The position numbers were made by a program, and so were the translations under genes. Below are positions 9,533 to 17,320 of a DNA stretch of 53,866 bases, piece after piece. The stretch is from the NCBI GenBank assembly GCA_050330955.1, contig JBHJHJ010000037.1, positions 1 to 53,866 on the forward strand, written 5' to 3'. The notes below the pieces were generated by a model, which saw nothing but the letters and a program-made list of their open reading frames with translations, was not told the DNA's origin and searched no databases. Each line of letters begins with the position of its first letter. The stretch's first letter is position 1. The DNA is from JBCCAG01 sp050330955 (lineage in GTDB: Bacteria; Cyanobacteriota; Cyanobacteriia; CAKZMO01).

Positions 9533-10468
9533 ATGTCCCACCCCGCTTTCTCCGCTGATTGGATTGCTCAATTTACTGACCCCTATGCTGTTTTGGGGCT
9601 CTCGGTTTCTGCGGACGACCGCCGAGTGCTCAAGCGATACCGCGCGATCGCTAAACAGCTCCATCCCGATAGTCAAAGTCTCAGCGCTTCCGGAGAGCGC
9701 GACTTGGCCAATCAGCTCCTCGCTAAGCTGATTAATCCAGCCTATCAGCGGCTGAAGCAGGATAAAGGCCGGGCGGAGACCGTCGCCATGCTGAGGTTCC
9801 GCGTCCGTCGGTTGACGCGAGACGAGCCATTGGACCCCCAGAGCGAAGCCGCACGCCGACTGCTGAGCACAACCATAGCAGATGTGGACGTCTTCTATGA
9901 GCAGGCTGTGAGTAAGCTGGCCGAGCTTCAATACCAGCCGCTATCCCGCTTTGAAATTGTTACTCAGGAACTGGCTGAGCTTAACCTCGTTTACCTCCGG
10001 CTGAAGATGGGTGAGCCGATGATTCGGGAAAAGCGTACGGGGCTTGTATCAGCGCCGCAGATTTCGCCGTCGCGACCCTCCCAGCCCAGCCAGCCTTCTG
10101 AAGCGCAGTCCGTCAGCTACGCTGAGCGGCACTATATTCGAGCCCAAGAATATTTGCAGAAGGGCAACCCGCCCTTAGCCATTCAAGAACTCCGGGACGC
10201 CATCAAGATCAACGCCCAAATTGGTAAATACCATGCGCTACTGGCGCGGGCGTATTTGAGCCAGAATTTACCAGGCGCAGCCAAAGCCTACTGCCGTCAA
10301 GCGCTGAAACTCGACCCTAAAGATCGGCTAGCGCTTGCCTGCGCGCAAAAGCTTGGCCTCTCTACCTCGTCCTCGACTAGTGCAGCAGCCCCGCCTCTTA
10401 AAGGACAAAAGGCCCCAGAACAGTCCCCAAAGCGAGGAATCTTTGGGCTGTTTAGCCGTAAACGGTAG
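9533..10468 (+). CDS. J-domain protein with TPR repeats
   Basis: About 311 residues. The N-terminal part is a J domain, the DnaK-stimulating module: DPYAVLGLSVSADDRRVLKRYR, then the essential HPD tripeptide. The middle (about 85-190) is variable, with a proline/serine-rich linker. The C-terminal part has two TPR-like helix pairs (AQEYLQKGNPPLAIQELR and YHALLARAYLSQN). The tail is basic. The start ATG at 9533 is preferred over an in-frame start at 9503, because the J domain begins shortly after it. No zinc-finger or DnaJ C-terminal domain is present, so it is a specialised co-chaperone with an unknown client. Confidence 0.82.
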   Translation: MSHPAFSADWIAQFTDPYAVLGLSVSADDRRVLKRYRAIAKQLHPDSQSLSASGERDLANQLLAKLINPAYQRLKQDKGRAETVAMLRFRVRRLTRDEPLDPQSEAARRLLSTTIADVDVFYEQAVSKLAELQYQPLSRFEIVTQELAELNLVYLRLKMGEPMIREKRTGLVSAPQISPSRPSQPSQPSEAQSVSYAERHYIRAQEYLQKGNPPLAIQELRDAIKINAQIGKYHALLARAYLSQNLPGAAKAYCRQALKLDPKDRLALACAQKLGLSTSSSTSAAAPPLKGQKAPEQSPKRGIFGLFSRKR

Positions 10469-10602
10469 CTGGACTAAGCCCATCGACCAGGCGCAAATGG
10501 CGATCGCACTGTACAATTTTGGATGGACTGAGCCCGGGGCGCGCGGCAGAAATGCGCCGCCCTGGTGGCCAGCCGCTCACACGTGAAGGGACCTATTTTT
10601 CT

Positions 10603-10827
10603 ATGGCTGTTACCAAAGGCGACATTGTTCGTGCCGTTCGCGAGAAGCTAGAAAATAGCTTGGAAGCCCAGGCCAGTGATGACCGCCTCCCAAACTATAT
10701 TTTTGAGACGAAGGGCGAAGTCATAGAGGCTGAGGGAGATTACGTCTTGGTCAAATTTGGCCATGTCCCCACCCCCAATATGTGGCTACGGGCCGACCAG
10801 CTCGAGACGTTTGAAGACCCCGAATAG
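10603..10827 (+). CDS. ndhO: NAD(P)H-quinone oxidoreductase subunit O
   Basis: A 74-residue protein matching NdhO, a small cyanobacterial and chloroplast-specific subunit of the NDH-1 complex, which carries cyclic electron flow and respiration in thylakoids. Recognisable stretches are KGDIVRAVREKLENSLEA, SDDRLPNYIFETKGEV and the C-terminal PTPNMWLRADQLE. The ATG at 10603 is chosen because the family starts here; an in-frame ATG at 10519 adds 28 residues without similarity. It is a single gene, convergent with the tyrosine kinase gene that ends at 10857. Confidence 0.88.
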   Translation: MAVTKGDIVRAVREKLENSLEAQASDDRLPNYIFETKGEVIEAEGDYVLVKFGHVPTPNMWLRADQLETFEDPE

Positions 10828-10856
10828 ACCCACAGCCATTAGAAATTGTCTACAGC

Positions 10857-13800
10857 TTACTGGGGGCTGTCCTGTAGGGACAGGGTACGCTGCCGTGCAT
10901 ACTCGCCATTATTGCGGTAAATCACTGCGCGATCGCGGGCTAGGTCAAATCGGGGATCATCCTCTGGCACGGCTGACATCAGTGCTGATGCGCTTTGCCA
11001 TAGGTCGGTAATTTGGGACCACTCTTGGGGTGTCTGAGCGTCACTGCCTGCCGTAACGGCTTCTTGAGCCACGTTAACCGCCTCTGTAAATGGGTCTTGA
11101 GTCTCTTCGCTGACGCTGAGTTGTCCTCCGGTCTGAGCCTCGGGCGGCGCGGAACCGCTTTCGATCGGCTCTCCTGCTGCGGATGACTCCTCTGCGTTGT
11201 GGGGCGGCTGCGCTTGAGGAGAAGGCTCGGCCTGGTTGGTCTCGCTCACGTCAGCATTGTCAGAGATCACCTTTTCTGGGGCTGTATTCTCAGCGTCTAT
11301 GTCGTTCTGGGCTGCGGGGGCCTCTGCCATAATACGCACCAAGGCAAAGGAGCAGACCACAACGAGCATCAGCACAGAGACCGCGCTCCCCGCAAGCCAG
11401 GGCCATCCTATCGGGGTCTCGGGCATGGATAAGGTTTTGGTTGACCGCCGCGAGCGCTCTGCCTCTACAGGAGACAGAATGGGCGCTGCTGAGGCCTGAG
11501 CTTCGACGGGTGGCGTGATCGGTGCGATCGCAGCCTGGACTGTGCCCGTTTCGGTGGGAGGTAGCGTAGAGGGCCGCAGCGCGCTGACTTCTGTCGGGGG
11601 GGGATGGGGCACTAGAGTGTGAGGCATCACCGCCGGGGGCCCAGCGTGGGCCGTGACTGTTGGGGAGGGCGGTGTATGGGCCGTTGCTTTCGCAGGGCTT
11701 TGGTAATGCTGATAGTATCCCGTATAGCCCTGAGTGGTGTAAGGCCTGATGCCATTGGCCACAAGTCCTATTAGGGGGGTAGATGATTGAGTTAGCCGCT
11801 CAAGGGATGGCTTGACCAGCGATCGCTCCGCCTTGCCTAGGCCAACCACCAGCAGAAGACCATCGACATGGGCAGACACTAGCCTACTGTCGCTAAATCC
11901 AGCTGTGGGAGGAGTATCATAAACGACGAAATCGTAAGCCTGTTGAAGCTGCTGCATCAGGGCCTGCATTAGTGGGGAAGAGAGCAGATTAGCAGGATCC
12001 ACCATCGCGGTTCCGGAGGTGAGCACAAATAGGTTTGGGTCCACAGAAGACTGCCGAATCGCCGCGTTGATGTCTATGGATTCAGAAATGACGTTACTCA
12101 AGCCCGGATAGTTGGAGATTCCCATCTGGCTATGCTGCTTGGGGGCCCGTAAATCAGCATCGACGAGCAAAGTGCGCTGTCCCATCACCGCCGCCGCCGA
12201 GGCGAGACCGGCGGCGACCGTCGATTTTCCCTCGCCAGGTGTTGATGACGTGATAGCAGTGGCACGAATTGACCTATCTAGAAAGCGAATGCTGGTGTGG
12301 AGGGAACGGAATGCTTCGAGGAAAATAGATTCCCGAAAATCTGCTTGTGCTCCGGGCGCGGCCTGGCCTCTGCTCGGGTGGGCCGGCTCTAAAAATGGCG
12401 ATCGCTTCCGTAAGGTGGGTAAGTAAGGAATGGTTCCTAGCACAGGCGATCGCGTTGCCCCCTCAAGTTCTTCAGCCGAGTGAAAGACCTGGTCCAACTT
12501 CTCCATAAATAGGGCAGCTGCTATGCCTAGCAAAAGTCCAGCGATCGCACCTAGGCTTAGGTTGAGCCACAGGTTGGGCGATATAGGGCGGCTGGAAGTT
12601 TGCGGTCTTGCGATCAGCTCCCACGGCACCGAGCTCTGTGCCGCATCGATCTGCAGCGTCTCGCGGGCCTCTAGAAAGCGGTTGAGGTTTTGTGTAGCGA
12701 TGTCGAGCTCGCGCTGAAGCTCGCTATATTCACGCTCTAACGCTGGTACGGTCTCAAACTCTTGCTTCAAGTTCTGCTCAACCTGAGCTAAGGATTGACT
12801 CCGAGCCTGCAGGGTTTCAATCTGGTTGGCCACGTCAATCAGTTGGCGGCTCAGATCGATAGAGGTCGGCGTAAGACCGCTGTCTACCGACGAACCCACA
12901 GCGCTCCGCCCTAAGATTTGGCTTGCCTCCTCTTCCAGCAGCGGTAGCAAATTGTCTCGCCGCTCCCGCAACGCCTGCATCTGAGGGCTATCGAACTGAT
13001 AGCGCGCTGACTCCACTGCGATTTGGGCCTCAAGGTCTTTGACCTGACCCAGCAGGGCTTGATAACGCGGCGACTCGCTCAAGGCCGTTGACGCCAGTGC
13101 ATCCGAGGGCGTGGCGCTAAGCTGAGTTTGTAGGGTTTGAAAAAGCGATCGCGCCTGGGCAAGCTCTGTTTGTAGCGCTTGACGCTGCGCTTCCACTGAA
13201 CTGAGTAGCTCCGAAAGATCTTGGCCCCGAGAGGCAGGGTCAAAGAGACTATACCGCTGACGAAATCGCTCCAATCGATCTTCAAGGTCATCGACCTCTG
13301 CTCTGAGTTCGGGCAAGCGGTCGTCGACAAATTCAACGCCCTGCTGAGAATTGGCTTGATATTGCCCAAGACTATAATCTAGAAACTGCTGTGCGGACTC
13401 ATCTAGAACTGCTTGAACAAGCTCAGGATCGCTGTCCTCGTAGCTGATTGCTAGGATTTTAGTATCCCGCACGCGAGCGATTGTCAAGTTGGTCGCTAGA
13501 ATGCGAGAATCGATGCTAGGGTATTGCTCTTGTAGTGATTGGGCAATAGGGCTAAGCAAAGCCTGACTCTTCAACACCTCAATTTGAGTGTCATAGTCTA
13601 CGGTCAGCTCCTGGTTTTCTGGTTTCGAACTCTCTTGGGACGGAACCGTCTCCGCAGTAGACTCAATTAAGACGCGAAACTCACCCCGATACAAAGGCGA
13701 TTGAAAAACTGTCCAGGCCAGCGTAGCAGCAGCCACAGTCAGCACACTACCGCCTATTAGAAGGGCACGACGCTTGAGAATCTTGAAGGCGTGAACCAAG

Positions 13801-13892
13801 TCCAGTTCCCTACGAGGAGCTGCCAGAGGGGATGGAATTGAGACCCCAGGATACGAGGGCTGAAAGGGAGGACGATTGGTTGGTGCTGGCAT
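10857..13892 (-). CDS. Wzz/BY-kinase-type polysaccharide tyrosine autokinase with C-terminal extension
   Basis: A 1011-residue protein. Residues about 25-470 form a Wzz chain-length domain bounded by two membrane helices (about 44-63 and 444-466) with long coiled coil between. The BY-kinase domain follows: Walker A TPGEGKST near 547, Walker A' LLVDADLRAP near 578, Walker B VVYDTPP near 656. The tyrosine cluster (RPYTTQGYTGYYQHY) near 715-730 would normally end the protein. Here a proline-rich linker, a third membrane helix near 830-855, an acidic region and a C-terminal WSQITDLWQSA-type domain add about 280 residues. It should control export and length of an exopolysaccharide by phosphorylation cycles. 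Confidence 0.88.
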   Translation of the reverse strand: MPAPTNRPPFQPSYPGVSIPSPLAAPRRELDLVHAFKILKRRALLIGGSVLTVAAATLAWTVFQSPLYRGEFRVLIESTAETVPSQESSKPENQELTVDYDTQIEVLKSQALLSPIAQSLQEQYPSIDSRILATNLTIARVRDTKILAISYEDSDPELVQAVLDESAQQFLDYSLGQYQANSQQGVEFVDDRLPELRAEVDDLEDRLERFRQRYSLFDPASRGQDLSELLSSVEAQRQALQTELAQARSLFQTLQTQLSATPSDALASTALSESPRYQALLGQVKDLEAQIAVESARYQFDSPQMQALRERRDNLLPLLEEEASQILGRSAVGSSVDSGLTPTSIDLSRQLIDVANQIETLQARSQSLAQVEQNLKQEFETVPALEREYSELQRELDIATQNLNRFLEARETLQIDAAQSSVPWELIARPQTSSRPISPNLWLNLSLGAIAGLLLGIAAALFMEKLDQVFHSAEELEGATRSPVLGTIPYLPTLRKRSPFLEPAHPSRGQAAPGAQADFRESIFLEAFRSLHTSIRFLDRSIRATAITSSTPGEGKSTVAAGLASAAAVMGQRTLLVDADLRAPKQHSQMGISNYPGLSNVISESIDINAAIRQSSVDPNLFVLTSGTAMVDPANLLSSPLMQALMQQLQQAYDFVVYDTPPTAGFSDSRLVSAHVDGLLLVVGLGKAERSLVKPSLERLTQSSTPLIGLVANGIRPYTTQGYTGYYQHYQSPAKATAHTPPSPTVTAHAGPPAVMPHTLVPHPPPTEVSALRPSTLPPTETGTVQAAIAPITPPVEAQASAAPILSPVEAERSRRSTKTLSMPETPIGWPWLAGSAVSVLMLVVVCSFALVRIMAEAPAAQNDIDAENTAPEKVISDNADVSETNQAEPSPQAQPPHNAEESSAAGEPIESGSAPPEAQTGGQLSVSEETQDPFTEAVNVAQEAVTAGSDAQTPQEWSQITDLWQSASALMSAVPEDDPRFDLARDRAVIYRNNGEYARQRTLSLQDSPQ

Positions 13893-14214
13893 AGTGAGCC
13901 TAGAATTGAAGTCGTTTGGACGCTATTACCCTGTTAGAGGTTAGAGGAGGGTTAATGCTGTTGAGCACTCGCATTACCTCCTTTTTACGTTTTACAACCT
14001 TAGCTCACCAAACCCGAAAGATTGATAGAATAGCCTCTTTGCTCTAAGCCATGGGCCGCTGAAGGGACGTCAATTTCGAGTTAAAAGCTTCCGCAAAAGA
14101 TTCCACAAAAGATTAAATCTTGTTCAGGTTAGGCCAAAGCATCTCGGGAAGTGCAGCTTTTCTGCAGGAAAGCTTGCACTTCCCGACCCAAACAAAATTT
14201 AGTGTGTTTTTAAC
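13893..14214. other. Spacer between tyrosine kinase and STAS-transferase genes
   Basis: Both flanking genes read leftward, so this 322-bp stretch is the 3' end of the STAS-transferase transcript and the upstream region of the kinase gene. The only clear structure is the long hairpin at 14144-14186. The rest is AT-rich with no gene. Separate transcription of the kinase gene from here is plausible. Confidence 0.45.
14144..14186 (-). terminator. Long hairpin after STAS-transferase gene
   Basis: The arms TCGGGAAGTGCAGCTTT (14144-14160) and AAAGCTTGCACTTCCCGA (14169-14186) pair over 17 bp with one bulged base and an 8-nt loop. It lies 29 bp past the stop of the STAS-transferase gene. On the minus strand the stem is followed by GAGATGC, not a U-tract, so it is more likely an RNA 3' end or stability element than a classical intrinsic terminator. 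Confidence 0.5.
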
Positions 14215-15189
14215 TTAATATGCTCCGCTTTTCTTATTAAAGAGAACAGCAATTGTTTTGAAGATGAGTTTGATGTCGTATATCAGACTCCAGTTTTCTT
14301 GATACTGGAGGTCCATCTTAATCACATCTTCAAAGCTCTTAACGCTTGAGCGCCCGTTCACCTGCCACTCACCCGTCATGCCTGGTTTGACGTCGAGTCG
14401 CTGCCATTGGGGAATCTCATACTCTTCCAGCTCCTTTGGCGTTGGTGGCCGAGTACCGACTAGACTCATCTCACCCTTAAGAACGTTCCAAAACTGGGGC
14501 AGCTCGTCCAGACTTGACTTCCTTAAAAACCGGCCAACTTTAGTCACCCGGGGGTCATTCTTATTCTTAAAAAGCGGTCCCTCAACCTGGTTTTCAACCT
14601 TATCTTTAAGCGCCTCTGCATTGACCACCATGGAGCGAAACTTCCAGATCTTAAATCGCTGGCCCATCCAGGAGCAGCGCTCTTGGCGGAAAAAGATTGG
14701 CCCTGGATTATCCAACGTAATTGCCAATGCGATGGGAATAAATAGGGCAGCTGTGATACTCAGTCCTACAAGAGATCCAACAATATCCATGAGCCGCTTG
14801 GCTCTAGATTTGACCGAAGGATGGGTCGCAATAAGCTGCTCTTTGCTTTGACGAGAAACAGGCTGATCAGATACATTCTTCGCCTTTTCAATAGTGAATA
14901 TTTGATCGAGAGCAGTGAGCGAAAGCGCCATCATAACTGGCGCTGGCACATGGGTTAAGACTAAGTCAATTTCCTTCTTTTCGGCGATTTTGCGGCAGAC
15001 TACTAGCGTTCCAATGCCGCTACTGTCCATAAAGTTTGTCTGGCTAAAGTCGAGATTGATCTTTGAAATTGAAGCTTCGCTTTCACAAACTTCCTTAAAT
15101 TTTTTCCCAAACTGAACCGTCTCGACCACTGTAAACAGCGGTGGAATCTTAATGCAGCATAATTCATCTGAGACCGTTGTTTGAATCAT
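14215..15189 (-). CDS. STAS domain fused to sugar-1-phosphate transferase
   Basis: A 324-residue fusion. Residues 1-100 form a STAS domain (anti-anti-sigma-factor fold) with the motif MDSSGIGTL at 54-62; its DSSG serine is the usual phosphorylation site. Residues about 125-324 are a polyprenyl-phosphate sugar-1-phosphate transferase: KRLMDIVGS membrane helix, KFRSM, DPRVTKVGRFLRKSSLDELPQ, VGTRPPTP and KPGMTGEWQVNGRSS. The transferase part is a close paralogue of the one at 3274. The STAS domain suggests the first step of exopolysaccharide assembly may be gated by serine phosphorylation or by an anti-sigma-like partner. The kinase gene at 10857 follows on the same strand, 322 bp downstream. 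Confidence 0.9.
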   Translation of the reverse strand: MIQTTVSDELCCIKIPPLFTVVETVQFGKKFKEVCESEASISKINLDFSQTNFMDSSGIGTLVVCRKIAEKKEIDLVLTHVPAPVMMALSLTALDQIFTIEKAKNVSDQPVSRQSKEQLIATHPSVKSRAKRLMDIVGSLVGLSITAALFIPIALAITLDNPGPIFFRQERCSWMGQRFKIWKFRSMVVNAEALKDKVENQVEGPLFKNKNDPRVTKVGRFLRKSSLDELPQFWNVLKGEMSLVGTRPPTPKELEEYEIPQWQRLDVKPGMTGEWQVNGRSSVKSFEDVIKMDLQYQENWSLIYDIKLIFKTIAVLFNKKSGAY

Positions 15190-15833
15190 TGGAGCTTACA
15201 GTATGCTTCTGATATAATTTCAAGATTTATACAAGTTTTGATGCAAAGCGGCATTTAACCCATTCCGGACAGCAATTCCCGTCACCTCACCCCATTACAT
15301 GGGTAAGCTCTATCAGTTAAAGGCTAAAAGTCACGCCTGCTATATTCATACAGCTAGTTTTCACATAACACGAGAAGTATCTACAATTTGCCATTAAAAA
15401 TTTAATGGGCCTTGGGCTTGGCCCTTAGAGGAAAGAGCAAGGCAGCAAGATAATGAATCTAATTGGCCATCCAATATATGTTACAAATGTTACTAGTGAG
15501 ATCGAGGGAGCGTCGCGCTGCGACACTGAACATGAGGTCGTCAATCCTCTACCTAATATCCCTCTCCCTTACCTTAGTCGGCATTCTTAGCCTGCTTTGT
15601 AAAAGATCGTTGAAGTTTTCATACGGATTTCCCAAAGATTCTGCAGGGCCGATGCGTTACAACGCATCGGCCCTGCAGATCGGTTTCCTATGGATGTTCT
15701 GATGATTCGGACAATTACGCACCCTGCATCATAAGATGTGGCGCTTTGCACCGGTTGTGTTGTCCTAATCGACGGGGGAAGCGCTTAGCGGACAAGACCT
15801 ACAGACCAATCGTTCTATTTGAAGTCCCTGATT
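15190..15833. other. Gene-poor intergenic region with palindromes
   Basis: A 644-bp region, AT-rich in its left half, upstream of the STAS-transferase gene and past the 3' end of the hydrolase gene. It contains the CCATTAAA/TTTAATGG inverted repeat at 15391-15408 and the perfect palindrome at 15641-15678. A 79-codon open frame at 15463-15702 runs straight through the palindrome and is not credible as a gene. No tRNA or other RNA gene was recognised. Confidence 0.45.
15641..15678. repeat. Perfect 18-bp palindrome with 2-nt centre
   Basis: CTGCAGGGCCGATGCGTT (15641-15658) is followed by AC and then its exact reverse complement (15661-15678); a T-A pair extends the stem by one. The GATGCGTTACAACGCATC core is of the GC-rich palindrome type often dispersed in cyanobacterial genomes. 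No T-run adjoins it. A dispersed repeat is the likeliest reading. Confidence 0.6.
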
Positions 15834-16721
15834 CTAATCTCTCAGAAAAGCAAGTAGCTCACGATTTACGGTTTGCGGGACTTCCTGTTGGATCCAGTGT
15901 CCGCACTGTGGAATGAGTTTAAGGCGAAACGGGGCAGCGACTAGATTCTCCAACCCTTCTGTCAGGTTATGGCTGAGGAGATGGTCGTCTTCACCCCAAA
16001 GAACTAGGGTTGGAACCGTTATCGGAAAATGCCCGCGCCACTGCCGTAGCCACGTTTGAGGGCTCAAAATCTGTCGATAGTAGTCGATGGCTGACGAAAG
16101 CACGCCTGGCTTCTCCAACGCAGCCTGATAAATAGCGGTATCCTTTTGGGTAAAGGCGCCCTTTCGAATGGCCTGTTCCTGGAACACCTTTTTGACAAAC
16201 GTTGCAAGGTTCATGCGAATTAAGCGCTCGGGTAAAGCAGGCACTTGAAACGCTAACACGTACCAGCTTCGCCAAAGCTGGTCCATATTGTTGCTCAGCG
16301 TCCGAATGAATGCTTGCGGGTGGGGCGCATTTAGGATGGCTAGCCGATGTAGCACTTGGGGAAACTGCTGCGCAAGGTGCCAGGCGATCGCCCCTCCCCA
16401 ATCGTGCCCAACAATATGGGCTTTGGAATAGCCCATATTTTGCACTAGACCGCGAATATCTGCTGCCAGGGTATCGAGGTCGTAGCCAGTTTTGGGTTTG
16501 TCAGAGTCGTTGTAGCCCCGCAAGTCAGGAACAACAACCTTGAAGTGACGCGCGAGCGCTGGAATTTGGTGCCGCCAAGAGTACCAGAATTCAGGAAATC
16601 CGTGGAGCAAGACCACCAGGTCACCCTCCCCCTGGGTTACACAGTGGAGGCGGATGTGATTGGTTTGAACGTAGACATGCTGCCAGGGAGCGAGACCACC
16701 AGAAAGGAGCGCTGCGGTCAT
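15834..16721 (-). CDS. Alpha/beta hydrolase, epoxide hydrolase-like
   Basis: A 295-residue alpha/beta hydrolase. The oxyanion segment HGFPEFWYSW (about 40-49), the nucleophile elbow VGHDWGG with an aspartate in place of serine (about 102-108), a late acid in GEDDHLL and the C-terminal histidine in CGHW match the epoxide hydrolase/haloalkane dehalogenase branch, in which the aspartate forms an ester intermediate. The exact substrate cannot be told. It lies 188 bp downstream of the ParR-like gene on the same strand; co-transcription is possible but not evident. Confidence 0.85.
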   Translation of the reverse strand: MTAALLSGGLAPWQHVYVQTNHIRLHCVTQGEGDLVVLLHGFPEFWYSWRHQIPALARHFKVVVPDLRGYNDSDKPKTGYDLDTLAADIRGLVQNMGYSKAHIVGHDWGGAIAWHLAQQFPQVLHRLAILNAPHPQAFIRTLSNNMDQLWRSWYVLAFQVPALPERLIRMNLATFVKKVFQEQAIRKGAFTQKDTAIYQAALEKPGVLSSAIDYYRQILSPQTWLRQWRGHFPITVPTLVLWGEDDHLLSHNLTEGLENLVAAPFRLKLIPQCGHWIQQEVPQTVNRELLAFLRD

Positions 16722-16909
16722 AAAAGAGAACCAATGGATGAGTCACAAAGCGCATCAAACCCAGATAATTCGCCTGGATTGTTGCAACCGACACATAGTT
16801 TAGCATCCCAGCCCCGCGCTTGGCATTCATGTCGACGCCGGGCACAATTTAAGCCTGAAGATCCTGCTCGATTGAAGTGGGCTTGGGGAAGTTAAACCGC
16901 GTGTCCCAG

Positions 16910-17320
16910 CTAAAAGTCGTCTAGCTCTGCCGGATTAATCTGCTGGCGCATCTCAGCGATGGTTTGGGCGGGCGCACTTACAGAGGCGGCCACTGGCATA
17001 CCGCCGTTGTGGCTCAAAACACTCTGCCGGGGCGGCGGGGTAACAAATGCCGCCGAGTTTCCAATGCCGTAACGCTGCTGAATCTGAAAAATTCGGAACT
17101 GTAGCTCCTCCACTGCTGTAGCGGCTAAATTTTGGAGCTGAGACTGGTCGAGATCCTCTTCTAGGACCCACGGCATATAAAACGCCTTTATGGCTCTTAA
17201 AGCCGCCTCCCGGGGCGGCAAGATCGGATCGTCTTTGAGGTAGCTTACCAGCTTTCCGTCTAGCGAGCTGGCCTCAGCATCGATCCGGAGACTAACGCGC
17301 TCGCGCTTTGGTTTACTCAT
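16910..17320 (-). CDS. ParR-like ribbon-helix-helix protein
   Basis: A 136-residue protein with a basic N-terminus and a possible ribbon-helix-helix fold: strand RVSLRID, then helices around DGKLVSYLKD and PPREAALRAIKAFYMP. A helical middle, a glycine/alanine/serine-rich linker and an acidic tail ending AELDDF follow. Its ATG overlaps the TGA of the ParM-like gene (17317-17320), so the two are translationally coupled. In plasmid ParMRC systems the second gene encodes ParR, a ribbon-helix-helix adaptor whose C-terminal tail contacts the ParM filament; position and layout fit. I saw no strong sequence match, so the role is inferred mainly from context. Confidence 0.6.
   Translation of the reverse strand: MSKPKRERVSLRIDAEASSLDGKLVSYLKDDPILPPREAALRAIKAFYMPWVLEEDLDQSQLQNLAATAVEELQFRIFQIQQRYGIGNSAAFVTPPPRQSVLSHNGGMPVAASVSAPAQTIAEMRQQINPAELDDF

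Noticed and set aside
15463..15702. 79-codon open frame
   Set aside because: It runs across an exact palindrome and has no sign of selection for coding.
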